Positions 34,617 through 44,522 of a stretch of 61,414 nucleotides of DNA are shown in pieces (position 1 is the stretch's first letter; the number at the start of each line of letters is the position of its first letter). The stretch comes from Bacteroidales bacterium (GTDB taxonomy: Bacteria > Bacteroidota > Bacteroidia > Bacteroidales > P3): assembly GCA_016292015.1 (NCBI GenBank), contig JAEEZY010000019.1, positions 1-61,414 of the forward strand, in the 5' to 3' direction. A program made the translations under genes and the position numbers. The notes beneath the pieces are model-generated. The model was not told the origin of the DNA. It saw only the letters and a list, made by a program, of their open reading frames with translations, and made no database searches.

Positions 34617-37082
34617 TTACTGCGGGTCTGGGTCGAAGTGTATCTTCAGTTGCTTGAAGTCTTTTTCTGCCAGCAGCGCGTCTGTGGTGTCCAGTATGAT
34701 CTGTTTGACCTGCGATAGTCTGTCGTTCGCCTCTACTCGCACTATGACACGTTTCAGGTAATAGCCGCGTATGCGGCTCACGCTTGGATACTCCGGCCCC
34801 AACACTCGAGTGCTCAGTTTCTCGCGCAGCAGTGCTGCATATTGTGCGGCTGCGGTGTTGAGGAGGTCTTCTTCACGGCTGCGGAGTATTATCTCAATAA
34901 GCTTGTTGAACGGCGGATACCGAAACACGCGGCGCTCTATTATCTGTGTCCTGTACATCTCGGCGTAGTTGTTGTCTATCACATCGCGCACCGCCTGATG
35001 CCAAGGGTTGTAGGTCTGTATTATGACTTTGCCCTGCTGGCCATGGCGTCCAGCTCGCCCCGCCACCTGCATCATCTGTTGGAAACTGCGCTCAAACGAA
35101 CGAAAGTCAGGGAAGTTTATCAAGTTGTCGGCTGATAGTATGCCCACCACGCTCACGTTGTCGAAATCGAGGCCCTTGGTCACCATCTGCGTGCCTACCA
35201 GTATGTCGGTCTTGCGGTCTTCAAAGTCGCTTATTATTTCCAGATGCCTGTTTTTGGTCATCGTTGTGTCCATGTCCATGCGTGCCACCCGTGCCGACGG
35301 AAACAGTTGTGCAATCTCGTCTTCAATGCGCTCGGTGCCGAAACCTTTGGTCTTCAGGTTGCTTTTTCCGCACACAGGGCATTGCGTTGGCATGGGTATC
35401 GAATAGCCGCAGTAGTGGCATCTCAACGAGTTAGTGCTCCTGTGATAAACCAGCGATACGTCGCAGTGCTGGCATTGCGGTGTCCAGTGACATTCTTCGC
35501 ACTCTATGCGTAGTGAGTATCCTCGCCGGTTTTGGAAAAGAATTACCTGCTCTTTGTTATCCAGTGCCTGACGGATATGCTCTGACAAAAAGTTCGAGAA
35601 ATACCCTGTCACCTCTTTCTTGCGGCTTGCGTCTTTCATGTCAACGCAGAGCACCTCTGGCAGTTTCAATCCTCCATAGCGGTGTTTCATCTCGACCAGC
35701 GCATATTTGCCGCATTGTGTGTTATAGTACGACTCGATGCTGGGCGTTGCACTTCCCAACACCGTGCGCGCCTTCCACAGGTTGGCAAGATATACTGCGC
35801 TGTCACGGCAGTTGTAGCGGGGTGCTGGCTCGTATTGCTTGTAAGAGCTGTCATGCTCCTCGTCAACAATCACGAGTCCGAGATCTCGGAACGGCAGGAA
35901 TATGGCACTGCGGGCTCCGAGCAGCACGTTGAATCGCTTGTCGGGCTCTTCGCTGAATGTGCGGCTCCACACCTCGGCGCGCTGGCTGGGACTGAACCTT
36001 GAGTGGTAAACGCCCACGCTGTTGCCAAAATATTTCCGCAGACGGTTTATTATCTGTGCCGTCAGCGCTATCTCGGGCAGCAGAAACAATGCCTGTCTGC
36101 CGCGATTGATGGTTTCTTGTATCAGTTTTATATATACCTCGGTCTTCCCGCTCGAGGTCACGCCGTGCAGCAGTGTCACTCCCTCGTGCGACAGTATTGA
36201 GTCGTAGGCGGCTTGCTGCTCTTCGTTCAGCTCTATGGTGTCGGGCGAGGTTATCTTGTCGTAGTGTTTCAGTCGGCTTGCCGTCCGTTCCTCGGCCACT
36301 ATCACGCCGTTCTTTATGAGTGTGGCCAGCGACGAAGCCGAGAAGTCTTGCTGCGAGGCCAGCTCTTTTTTTGCTATGGCACGTTTGCCGAAGCCTGAAA
36401 GCTGCATGAAACGCAGCATCAAGCCTAACTGCTTGGCACTGTTTTTTTTCTTCTCCAGTTCGTCAAACAGTTGCTTCGCCTCGCTCTCGTCCTGATATTT
36501 CGGCGCAAGCGACAGGTATGTGGCTTTCGCCGGTTTGAACCGCTGTTGCAGGTCCTCGTCCATTATCAGTATTCCTCGCTCTATCATGCCGTTGATGACG
36601 GGCATTATCTTCTGCATCGAGATGGCGACACTGATGTCGTTGACCTTCATCACCGGCTGTTCTGATAGCAGTTGTACGATGCGCAGCTCTTTGTCGGTAA
36701 GGCTCGACAGCTCGCCGTCAAAGTCTGGATGTATCGTCACCATCGACTCGCTGGCAAGCCTCAATATCGAAGGCAGCGCCACTGCCATCACGTCTCCTAT
36801 GTAGCACATGTAGTATCGTGACATCCATTCCCAAAGCTGGAACTGCTCTTCTCCAACGATGGGTTCGGTATCGACAATCGAAAGGATGTACTTCACCTGA
36901 TAGTTTGGCACCTCGCTGTGTACCCTCCTGACCAATCCGGAGTAGAGTTTCTTGGCTCCGAACTGCACCACAACACGCTGGCCTGCCTCAATCTTGCCGT
37001 CATATTCGTTGGGTATGCGGTAGGTGAAAGTGGTGCGCAGATGAAGCGGCAGGATGATATCGGCAAAGAATGTTGTGTCCAA
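34617..37082 (-). CDS. priA: Primosomal replication restart helicase PriA
   Basis: The 821-residue protein restarts stalled replication forks. The N-terminal DNA-binding domain begins FADIILPLHLRTTFTYRIP. The helicase core has Walker A GVTSSGKTEVY and Walker B DEEHDSSYKQ. The zinc-binding insertion carries paired cysteines (CQHC, CHYC, CPVC). Length is normal. A minus-strand TACTTTTG box lies about 52 bp upstream. Confidence 0.97.
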   Translation of the reverse strand: MDTTFFADIILPLHLRTTFTYRIPNEYDGKIEAGQRVVVQFGAKKLYSGLVRRVHSEVPNYQVKYILSIVDTEPIVGEEQFQLWEWMSRYYMCYIGDVMAVALPSILRLASESMVTIHPDFDGELSSLTDKELRIVQLLSEQPVMKVNDISVAISMQKIMPVINGMIERGILIMDEDLQQRFKPAKATYLSLAPKYQDESEAKQLFDELEKKKNSAKQLGLMLRFMQLSGFGKRAIAKKELASQQDFSASSLATLIKNGVIVAEERTASRLKHYDKITSPDTIELNEEQQAAYDSILSHEGVTLLHGVTSSGKTEVYIKLIQETINRGRQALFLLPEIALTAQIINRLRKYFGNSVGVYHSRFSPSQRAEVWSRTFSEEPDKRFNVLLGARSAIFLPFRDLGLVIVDEEHDSSYKQYEPAPRYNCRDSAVYLANLWKARTVLGSATPSIESYYNTQCGKYALVEMKHRYGGLKLPEVLCVDMKDASRKKEVTGYFSNFLSEHIRQALDNKEQVILFQNRRGYSLRIECEECHWTPQCQHCDVSLVYHRSTNSLRCHYCGYSIPMPTQCPVCGKSNLKTKGFGTERIEDEIAQLFPSARVARMDMDTTMTKNRHLEIISDFEDRKTDILVGTQMVTKGLDFDNVSVVGILSADNLINFPDFRSFERSFQQMMQVAGRAGRHGQQGKVIIQTYNPWHQAVRDVIDNNYAEMYRTQIIERRVFRYPPFNKLIEIILRSREEDLLNTAAAQYAALLREKLSTRVLGPEYPSVSRIRGYYLKRVIVRVEANDRLSQVKQIILDTTDALLAEKDFKQLKIHFDPDPQ

Positions 37083-37133
37083 GGTAAATGATAATTAATA
37101 CAGGTCACAGACCATAGTTCACTAATTTCTTTG

Positions 37134-37141
37134 CAAAAGTA
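37134..37141 (-). promoter_or_regulatory. Possible -7 box of priA
   Basis: The minus strand reads TACTTTTG, matching TAnnTTTG, 52 bp upstream of the priA start. A -33 element is not evident. Confidence 0.4.
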
Positions 37142-37173
37142 CGATTTTTATTATTTTTACGTTCTATAATGTT

Positions 37174-38340
37174 GTGAACAATGCAGGAAATACATCGCAG
37201 AAGCGCAGAATTACGATGGTGGTGAGCAACGACTTGCTCACCGACCAGCGTGTACAGCGATCCTGTGACACACTTTTCGAGGCTGGCTACGATGTGACGC
37301 TTGTCGGAAGGGCATGGCCCGACAATACTCCACTGAAAAAAAAATACAAGACTCGCAAGATGCGCCTGCTTTTCAAACGTGGCGCTTCGTTCTATGCCGA
37401 ATTAAATGTCAGGCTTTTCTTGAAGCTTCTTTTCTCAAATGCCGACCTTTTTTACGCCAACGACACAGATACACTTCTGGCCGTTGCCTTTGCCGCCCGC
37501 CTGCGTCGTAAACCTTTTGTGTTCGATGGGCACGAACTCTTCCCCGATGTGCCGGAATTGGTTGACAAACCGATGGTTCGAAAAGTGTGGCAATGTGTCG
37601 AACGCAGCTTCATACCCAAGGCTGCGGTCCGCATAACGGTTAACCAGGGTGTGGCCTATGAGTATGAACGTCGTTATGGGGTGAGTTTCGGCGTGGTGCG
37701 AAACCTGTCGTCAATCCTCGACTCCGAAGTGTCTGCACATCCGACCTCTCCTGAATTCGACTTTCATGATTCAAAAGTTTTACTGTATCAAGGCGCTGTC
37801 AACAAGGGGCGCTGTGTCAAGGAGTTGATCGATGCGATGGAGTATCTGCCCGACTGCCGGCTTGTGGTAGTTGGCTCAGGTGACATTAAGGATGAAATGC
37901 AGCGTTATGCTGGTGGCAAGAGCTATGCTGGACGCATATCGTTCACTGGCAGGATGATGCCGGATGATCTGAGACGCTTGACTTCGCAGGCGGCGCTTGG
38001 TTTCTGCATAATGCAAAACATGGGATTGAACTACTACCTCTCGTTGCCCAACCGCATAAGCGACTATGCTGTGGCTGGCATACCAGTGCTGGCTAGCGAC
38101 TTCCCCGAAATAAGAAGGGTGGTCGAAGAATATGGACTTGGAACACTTGTGGCAGAGGACACTGTGGCAAACCCACAAGGGTTGGCGTCGGTGGTGAGGG
38201 CGACGCTGGCTCAATGGCAATCGATGGCAGGGGAGGAGAGGAGTGCTCGCTTTGCGAGGGCTAAAGCTGAACTTACATGGGAGTCGGAGAAAAAGCTCTT
38301 GGTGGGGTATGTCGATAAGGCTATAGGTTGTAGGCATTGA
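37174..38340 (+). CDS. Glycosyltransferase family 4
   Basis: The 388-residue GT-B fold enzyme starts at GTG 37174 or, less likely, at ATG 37216. Typical family segments are VVSNDLLTDQRVQRSCDTL near the N-terminus, PFVFDGHELFPDVPEL, and a C-terminal nucleotide-sugar region with LPNRISDYAVAGIPVLASDFPEIRRVV. The sugar and acceptor are unknown; surface polysaccharide assembly is likely. It is divergent from priA and 234 bp from lepB. Confidence 0.85.
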   Translation: MNNAGNTSQKRRITMVVSNDLLTDQRVQRSCDTLFEAGYDVTLVGRAWPDNTPLKKKYKTRKMRLLFKRGASFYAELNVRLFLKLLFSNADLFYANDTDTLLAVAFAARLRRKPFVFDGHELFPDVPELVDKPMVRKVWQCVERSFIPKAAVRITVNQGVAYEYERRYGVSFGVVRNLSSILDSEVSAHPTSPEFDFHDSKVLLYQGAVNKGRCVKELIDAMEYLPDCRLVVVGSGDIKDEMQRYAGGKSYAGRISFTGRMMPDDLRRLTSQAALGFCIMQNMGLNYYLSLPNRISDYAVAGIPVLASDFPEIRRVVEEYGLGTLVAEDTVANPQGLASVVRATLAQWQSMAGEERSARFARAKAELTWESEKKLLVGYVDKAIGCRH

Positions 38341-38574
38341 ATCGTTTCGCCACGGTCCGTTACATCTTTCTTGGGTTTGTTCGTGTTGCTGTTTTCTTGT
38401 TTGGGAGGTTGTTATGAGACGTCTGGTCCAGGTATGCGGCAAGTGTCAGCTTGCGTAGGAATCGAATAAGGATTGTGTCGGCTTTGGTGTACGTGGAATA
38501 ATGACATGATGTTCGACAAATTATGGGGGCACAATAAAAGGGAAAAATCTGCGTTTTAACAAAAAATATAGTGC

Positions 38575-40131
38575 ATGATATACGACTTACTGCTTATCGT
38601 TTATTTCGTCGGCTGCATCGTCGGTCTTTGGTTTGTGTTCAAGAAGGCTCAAATGGCGGGGGCTCCAGGGGTGAAGCCGTGGATGGCTCTGATTCCTGTT
38701 TACAATATCGTCGTGTGGATTAAGATATGTGGGAAGAAGTGGCCGTGGTATATCTATTTTCTCATACCGGCTATCAACGTGTTCACATTCCTCTTGATGG
38801 TGGTGGAAACCGCCAAGGTGTTCAAACGTTATGGCTTTTGGGAGCAGACTTTTGCCGTGATTTTTCCATGGGTCTATTTGCCTATACTGGGCCTGTCTCC
38901 CAAGTTTGAATACACCAATCCTGCCGATTTGCCAAAACATAAGGTCGGCAAGTTGCGTGACTGGATGGACGCCATCGTCTTTGCGTTGGTTGCTGCTGTC
39001 ATCATCAGAGGCAACATCATGGAGTTTTACAAAATACCGTCGAGTTCGATGGAGAAAAGTCTTCTGGTGGGCGACTACCTTCTGGTGAGCAAAATCGCCT
39101 ATGGAGCCCGCGTCGCCATGACTCCTCTCTCGTTCCCTCTGGTACACAACGTCATGCCTTTCACCAACGGACAGGTTGAGTCGTATCTGAAATGGATAGA
39201 ACTTCCATATCATCGCTACCGCGGCCTGTGCGATGTGAAACGTTTTGACGCTGTGGTTTTCAACTATCCCGACGGCGACACAGTGGCTACGGCGTGGCAG
39301 AGCAATAAGTCTTATCACGACTTGGTAAGGGAAGAGGGCTACGAGGCCATAGACAACGCCAAATACCTCCCCGTCGGTGGGCGCATGGTTGAGAACCACA
39401 TTAGAGTGCGGCCTGTCGATAAACGCGAGAACTTCATCAAGCGCTGCATAGGTCTCCCTGGCGAAACGCTCGAAATCAAAGACCAGAAGGTCTATATCGA
39501 CGGCAATGAGATAGAGATGCCCGAGCAGGCTCAGGTGACTTATGTCGTGAATTTCAAGTCCGCCAAGACCGATCCGCATAAGCTTCTGCGTGATGTGGGG
39601 GTGAGCGATGAGGACTATCAGAACGCTCTGTACGAAGGCTCTCCATTCCTCCCCCTGCCCCTCTCTAAACCTATGGTTGAAGACCTGAGGAGCAGAGACG
39701 AGATTGAGTCTGTCGAGCGTTTGATGCTCCCCATCAACGACAGTTCCCAGATGCTCTTCCCTCATGCCTATGGCTATAACTGGACTATCGACGACTTCGG
39801 TCCTGTTTTAATACCTAAAAAAGGAATGACGGTCCCCCTCACTATGGAAACGCTGCCCTTGTACCGCAGGATTATAGATGTGTTCGAAGGTCATGAGCTC
39901 GAAGTGCGCAATGGCAGTATTTTCATCGACGGCACATGTCGGGACAGCTACACCTTTTCTATGGACTACTATTGGATGATGGGCGATAACCGCCACAATT
40001 CCGCCGACTCTCGCTTCTGGGGGTTCGTTCCAGAGAATCATATAGTTGGCAAGGCATCGCTCATCATGTTCTCAAGAAATAAAGACACTGGCTCTATCCG
40101 TTGGAATAGATTGTTAAAACCAGTAAAATGA
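38575..40131 (+). CDS. lepB: Signal peptidase I with extra N-terminal membrane domain
   Basis: The 518-residue product is much longer than typical SPase I. The first 125 residues contain about three membrane helices and PGVKPWMALIPVYN, resembling a DUF5684-like domain. The S26 catalytic part follows: Ser158 in PSSSMEKSL and Lys289 in FIKRCIGLPGE form the Ser-Lys dyad, and MGDNRHNSADSR marks the C-terminal conserved box. About 140 residues between KVYIDGNEI and MGDN are an inserted region common in Bacteroidota enzymes. It removes signal peptides of exported proteins. Confidence 0.92.
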   Translation: MIYDLLLIVYFVGCIVGLWFVFKKAQMAGAPGVKPWMALIPVYNIVVWIKICGKKWPWYIYFLIPAINVFTFLLMVVETAKVFKRYGFWEQTFAVIFPWVYLPILGLSPKFEYTNPADLPKHKVGKLRDWMDAIVFALVAAVIIRGNIMEFYKIPSSSMEKSLLVGDYLLVSKIAYGARVAMTPLSFPLVHNVMPFTNGQVESYLKWIELPYHRYRGLCDVKRFDAVVFNYPDGDTVATAWQSNKSYHDLVREEGYEAIDNAKYLPVGGRMVENHIRVRPVDKRENFIKRCIGLPGETLEIKDQKVYIDGNEIEMPEQAQVTYVVNFKSAKTDPHKLLRDVGVSDEDYQNALYEGSPFLPLPLSKPMVEDLRSRDEIESVERLMLPINDSSQMLFPHAYGYNWTIDDFGPVLIPKKGMTVPLTMETLPLYRRIIDVFEGHELEVRNGSIFIDGTCRDSYTFSMDYYWMMGDNRHNSADSRFWGFVPENHIVGKASLIMFSRNKDTGSIRWNRLLKPVK

Positions 40132-40246
40132 ATTCTTAGGAACAGTAAAATAAAATGTTAAAATCCGAGTTAATATAAGTATTAAGCAGTCAGCAAAAAC
40201 CTATAAGACCTATTAGACTTATCAACATATCAACCTATCAACAATC

Positions 40247-40705
40247 ATGACCTTCGCCATAATCAAAACCCCAAAAGGCACGATGAAAATCGAGCTCTAC
40301 GAGAAAGAGACTCCCAATACGGTTGCCAATTTTGTAAAACTGGCCAAGTCGGGATTTTACGATGGACTGCGATTCCATCGTGTCATTCCTGATTTTGTTA
40401 TTCAAGGCGGTTGCCCCTACAGCCGCAATCTCGGCGACCCGCGTGTCGGTACCGGTGGCCCTGGTTGGACAATAAAGTGCGAGACTTCTGCTGAACGGCA
40501 GTACCACGACCGCGGCGTTCTCTCAATGGCTCATGCTGGCAAGGATACTGGCGGTTCACAGTTCTTTATTTGCCACAACCGTCAGAACACCCAGCATCTC
40601 GACGGCGTCCACACCTGCTTCGGCAAAGTGGTCGAAGGCCTCGAAGTCATCGACGCCATCCGCCCCGGCGACCTAATCGAAACCATAACCATAGAAGAAG
40701 AGTAG
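40247..40705 (+). CDS. Peptidyl-prolyl cis-trans isomerase, cyclophilin type
   Basis: The 152-residue protein is a compact cyclophilin without signal peptide, so probably cytoplasmic. Catalytic-region motifs are [18 protein letters not shown], with the active-site arginine, and GGSQFFICH, then [14 protein letters not shown]. It is preceded by TATCAAC-type repeats and followed by a repeat-filled gap. Confidence 0.94.
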   Translation: MTFAIIKTPKGTMKIELYEKETPNTVANFVKLAKSGFYDGLRFHRVIPDFVIQGGCPYSRNLGDPRVGTGGPGWTIKCETSAERQYHDRGVLSMAHAGKDTGGSQFFICHNRQNTQHLDGVHTCFGKVVEGLEVIDAIRPGDLIETITIEEE

Positions 40706-40893
40706 GGAGGCATCCAGTAGCCAGTATAAGGCCTATAAGCCCCATTAGACCTATAAGACCCATTACCTTTTCAACCTTTCAACCCTTCAAGCGAAGCGAC
40801 CCTTTTTAACCTTTTCAACTCTTTAACTTTTAAACTATTAATCTCTTTAACTTTTTTCCTTTCAAGCGAAGCGAACCTTTCAAACCCTATACC
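40706..40893. repeat. CCTATAAGAC, ACCTTTTCA and GCGAAGC repeats
   Basis: The gap before the response regulator contains CCTATAAGACC/CCATTAGACC words, then ACCTTTTCAA/AACTTTTAA words. Two GCGAAGC cores lie at 40791-40797 and 40866-40872, in the context TTCAAGCGAAGCGA. The array ends a few bases before the start codon. Confidence 0.75.
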
Positions 40894-40894
40894 C

Positions 40895-41584
40895 ATGAAT
40901 TTAGGAATTAAATTACTTGTCGCAGAAGACGACCCCAACCTGGGCTCCATTTTGAAAGCCTACCTCTCTCAAAAAGGCTTCACCGTAAGTCTTGTCACCG
41001 ACGGTCAAGCCGCCATCGATACATTCCGCAATTCTGATATCGACGTATGCGTCTTCGACGTCATGATGCCCGTCAAGGACGGCTTCGCCGTTGCCAAGGA
41101 AGTCCGCCGTCTCGACAAGCGTGTTCCTATCATATTCCTTACGGCTAAAAGCCTCGAGGCCGACAAACTCAAAGGGTTTGAGATAGGTGCCGATGACTAT
41201 ATCACCAAGCCGTTCAGCATGAACGAATTGTTGGCCCGAATCAACGCCACCATACGTCGTTCCTTCGATGAGAACAAGCCGGAAAACAACATCTTTAACA
41301 TAGGCAAGTTTGTGTTCGACCACTCTCGTCAAACTCTCACCATCGACGGCGACGAGCGCCACTTGACGTCAAAAGAGTGCGAGCTGCTTCGCCTGTTCGC
41401 ACTGAACTTCAACCAGATTGTTGACCGCACCACGACTCTGCAGAAGATATGGAAGACCGACAGCGTCTTCGCCGCTCGAAGCATGGATGTGTATATCACT
41501 AAATTGCGCAAATATTTGAGTGCCGATCCGTCTCTTCAGATTATTAACGTCCACGGCGTGGGCTTCAAACTCACACAACAGTAA
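40895..41584 (+). CDS. Response regulator, OmpR/PhoB family (RprY-like)
   Basis: The 229-residue protein has a receiver domain with acidic pocket EDD (11-13), phospho-acceptor Asp55 in VFDVMMPVKDG and Lys in DDYITKPFS. A winged-helix DNA-binding domain follows (LTSKECELLRLFA; MDVYITKLRKYLSADPSLQIINVHGVGFKL). It resembles RprY of Bacteroides. No histidine kinase gene is adjacent, so its partner is elsewhere. Confidence 0.9.
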   Translation: MNLGIKLLVAEDDPNLGSILKAYLSQKGFTVSLVTDGQAAIDTFRNSDIDVCVFDVMMPVKDGFAVAKEVRRLDKRVPIIFLTAKSLEADKLKGFEIGADDYITKPFSMNELLARINATIRRSFDENKPENNIFNIGKFVFDHSRQTLTIDGDERHLTSKECELLRLFALNFNQIVDRTTTLQKIWKTDSVFAARSMDVYITKLRKYLSADPSLQIINVHGVGFKLTQQ

Positions 41585-41617
41585 TAACGCCCTGTCCGGG
41601 CTCGGACCATATAAACG

Positions 41618-42385
41618 ATGATACTCACTTTCCTTGGCACAGGCACTTCGCAAGGGGTGCCTGTCATAGCGTGCCCCTGTAAGGTTTGCCGCTCGTCCGA
41701 TTATCGTGACAAACGTCTGCGAACCTCCGCATTGGTTGAGACTGACCAAGGAACGAACATATTGATTGACATTGGCCCCGATTTCCGACAGCAGATGCTG
41801 CGAAAGCAGGTCTTGCACATCGACGCTGTGCTTATAACCCATGCCCACCGCGACCATGTGGCGGGACTGGACGACATAAGAGCCTACAACTACGTGCAGC
41901 GGCAACCTCTCGATCTGTTCGGCAATGATGTGGCCCTTAACGCTTTGCGGCGTGACTATGGCTACATATTCAGCAAACATGAGTATCCGGGGCTGCCCGA
42001 GGCTACGCTGCATACGGTTTCGTCAGACAACCCGTTTGTCGCGGCTGGGGTAGAGGTGCTTCCTATTGCTGCAATGCACAAAGACCTGCCCATACTTGGA
42101 TACCGCATCGGCAATGTCGCCTACATCACAGATGCAAACTATATCGCTCCCGAGGAGATGGAAAAATTAAAAGGGGTGAAGGTGATGGTTCTCAATGCAC
42201 TGCGTGTAGAGCACCATTGGTCTCACTACAGCTTGCCTGAGGCTCTGGAAGTCATTGCACAGGTGCAGCCGGAACATGCCTATCTGACCCACGCAAGCCA
42301 TGAACTCGGATTGTACGATGAGGTAATCCACACGCTCCCTGAACAGGTCACCCTGGCCTACGACGGACTGACAGTGGTGATATAG
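41618..42385 (+). CDS. MBL-fold metallo-hydrolase, PhnP-like
   Basis: The 255-residue protein has the metallo-beta-lactamase motif LITHAHRDHVAGLDDIR (HxHxDH) and an N-terminal LGTGTSQGVPVIACPCKVCRSSD. Cysteine pairs at this position are found in the PhnP-type phosphodiesterases. DANYI and THASHE provide further metal ligands. The natural substrate cannot be stated; no phosphonate genes are nearby. Confidence 0.88.
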   Translation: MILTFLGTGTSQGVPVIACPCKVCRSSDYRDKRLRTSALVETDQGTNILIDIGPDFRQQMLRKQVLHIDAVLITHAHRDHVAGLDDIRAYNYVQRQPLDLFGNDVALNALRRDYGYIFSKHEYPGLPEATLHTVSSDNPFVAAGVEVLPIAAMHKDLPILGYRIGNVAYITDANYIAPEEMEKLKGVKVMVLNALRVEHHWSHYSLPEALEVIAQVQPEHAYLTHASHELGLYDEVIHTLPEQVTLAYDGLTVVI

Positions 42386-42471
42386 AGATGATTCGCTCCG
42401 GTGCCTCGGCCTTGATTGTTTTCAATTCATAAGCACATCACTGTAGATATTTCAAATAAAAATGGCAAAAT

Positions 42472-42502
42472 TTTGTCATTTTCAATGAGTTTTGTATCTT
42501 TG
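42472..42502 (+). promoter_or_regulatory. Promoter of thrS operon
   Basis: TTTG (42472-42475) and TATCTTTG (42495-42502) are 19 bp apart, the best consensus promoter in the window. The thrS start codon lies 37 bp beyond. Confidence 0.8.
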
Positions 42503-42539
42503 CACGTTCTAAGTGATAATAAATTGAACTGATATATAT

Positions 42540-44471
42540 ATGATAAATATCACACTTCCAGATGGTTCGGTGCGTCAGTACGAAGCTGGCGTGACCTCTT
42601 TGGATATAGCAAAAAGCATCAGCGAAGGTTTGGCACGCAACGTTTTGGCAGCCAAAGTAAACGGAAAAGTGATGGAACTTTACCGTCCGATAAACGAAGA
42701 CTCGCAGGTGCAGCTTCTGACATGGAACGACGAAGAGGGCAAGTCCACGTTCTGGCACACTTCGGCACACTTGCTGGCTTCGGCTCTGCAGGAGCTCTAT
42801 CCTGGCATCAAATTCGGTATCGGCCCTTCAATTGAAAACGGTTTCTATTATGATATCGACTTTGGCAAGTACAGCGTTTCGAGCGACGACTTCCCTAAGA
42901 TCGAGAAGAAAATGATGGAACTGGTGCAGGCCAAGACTCCTATCACGCGTCGCGATGTGTCGAAAGCTGAAGCCCTTAAGACCTTTGGCGACAGGGGTGA
43001 GGTGTATAAGGTGGAACTTATCAATGACCTTCAGGACGGCACCATATCATTCTACGATAGCGGCAATTTCACAGACTTGTGTCGCGGACCGCACCTGGTC
43101 GATTTCAGTCCTATCAAGGCTGTTAAGCTCATAAACCTGGCTGGCGCTTACTGGCGTGGCGACGAGCATCGCCCACAGTTGACTCGTGTCTATGCCATCT
43201 CGTTCCCGAAAAAGAAGGAGTTGGACGAATACCTTGTGATGCTCGAAGAGGCCAAGAAACGCGACCATCGCAAGATTGGCAAGGATCTGGGCTTGTATAT
43301 GTTCAGCGAGACGGTGGGAAAGGGACTGCCAATCTGGCTGCCCAAGGGTACCGAACTGCGCCTGCGTCTTCAGGAGTATTTGACTAAGATACAGAAGAAA
43401 TACGGCTACCAGCAGGTCATAACTCCTCATATCGGTGCCAAAACCCTATATGAGACCTCCGGCCACTGGGAGCATTATGGCGAAGACAGTTTCCGTCCGA
43501 TAACCACCCCTGAGGAAGGCGAGGTCTATCTGCTGAAACCCATGAACTGCCCTCATCACTGTATGATATATAAGAACGAGCCGCGCTCGTATAAGGACCT
43601 GCCGTTGCGACTGGCCGAATTCGGTACTGTGTATCGCTACGAGCAGAGTGGTGAGCTGCACGGTTTGACCCGTGTGCGTTCGTTCACGCAGGATGATGCC
43701 CACATCTACTGCCGCCCCGACCAGGTGAAAGACGAGTTCATCAAGGTTATGGAGATAATCCAGACCATATTCAAGGCGCTTAGTTTCGAACAATGGGAGG
43801 CACAGATATCGTTGCGTGACCCAGCCAACACCACAAAATATGTGGGTAGCGACGAGAACTGGGAGAAAGCCGAAGCCGCCATCAAGGAGGCTTGTGCAGA
43901 GAAAGGTGTGGCTGCTAAGGTGGAACTTGGCGAGGCCGCATTCTATGGTCCGAAACTTGACTTCATGGTGAAGGACGCCCTCGGTCGTCGTTGGCAGTTG
44001 GGCACCATACAGGTCGATTACAACCTGCCTGAGAGGTTCGGGTTGGAGTATATAGGCAGCGACGGACAGAAACATCGTCCGGTGATGATTCACAGGGCAC
44101 CTTTTGGCTCGATGGAGCGTTTCTGCGCCGTGCTTATCGAGCATACTGGTGGAAAGTTTCCGCTGTGGCTCACTCCAGAGCAGTTCATCATACTTCCCGT
44201 CAGCGAAAAATATGTTGACCAGGCGATGGAGTTGAAAAACAAACTCGAGCAGATGGATTTGCGCGGCACGATAGATATGCGCGACGAGAAGATAGGCCGC
44301 AAAATACGCGACGCAGAGCTGGCCAAGTATCCCTTCATGCTCATCCTCGGTGAGAAAGAGATCGACGAGGGTACGGTGAGCGTGCGCCGTCAGGGAGCTG
44401 GCGATATGGGTGCGATGAAACCCGAAGAGTTCGCTGCCGTGATCGAAAAGGAGATAAAGGAAGTAATGTAG
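42540..44471 (+). CDS. thrS: Threonyl-tRNA synthetase
   Basis: The 643-residue class II synthetase has a TGS domain at the N-terminus ([17 protein letters not shown]), an editing domain with HTSAHLLA, the catalytic core with zinc ligands in [11 protein letters not shown], motif 2 [15 protein letters not shown], and the C-terminal anticodon-binding domain. Length is standard. It heads a translation operon thrS-infC-rpmI-rplT-rplS. Confidence 0.98.
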   Translation: MINITLPDGSVRQYEAGVTSLDIAKSISEGLARNVLAAKVNGKVMELYRPINEDSQVQLLTWNDEEGKSTFWHTSAHLLASALQELYPGIKFGIGPSIENGFYYDIDFGKYSVSSDDFPKIEKKMMELVQAKTPITRRDVSKAEALKTFGDRGEVYKVELINDLQDGTISFYDSGNFTDLCRGPHLVDFSPIKAVKLINLAGAYWRGDEHRPQLTRVYAISFPKKKELDEYLVMLEEAKKRDHRKIGKDLGLYMFSETVGKGLPIWLPKGTELRLRLQEYLTKIQKKYGYQQVITPHIGAKTLYETSGHWEHYGEDSFRPITTPEEGEVYLLKPMNCPHHCMIYKNEPRSYKDLPLRLAEFGTVYRYEQSGELHGLTRVRSFTQDDAHIYCRPDQVKDEFIKVMEIIQTIFKALSFEQWEAQISLRDPANTTKYVGSDENWEKAEAAIKEACAEKGVAAKVELGEAAFYGPKLDFMVKDALGRRWQLGTIQVDYNLPERFGLEYIGSDGQKHRPVMIHRAPFGSMERFCAVLIEHTGGKFPLWLTPEQFIILPVSEKYVDQAMELKNKLEQMDLRGTIDMRDEKIGRKIRDAELAKYPFMLILGEKEIDEGTVSVRRQGAGDMGAMKPEEFAAVIEKEIKEVM

Positions 44472-44508
44472 CGGTCTGTAATTAGCAGTTAATTTATTCA
44501 CTTAATAT

Positions 44509-44513
44509 AGGAG
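44509..44513 (+). promoter_or_regulatory. Shine-Dalgarno sequence of infC
   Basis: AGGAG lies 9 nt before the ATA codon at 44523. Most genes of this window show no such sequence, in line with the phylum, so its presence here is notable and decides the start. Confidence 0.65.
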
Positions 44514-44522
44514 AACCAAGTT

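Noticed and set aside
37174..38340. Polysaccharide locus comprising GT4, rmlA and ugd
   Set aside because: The genes are 11-33 kb apart and separated by housekeeping operons, so a single capsule locus is not supported in this window.
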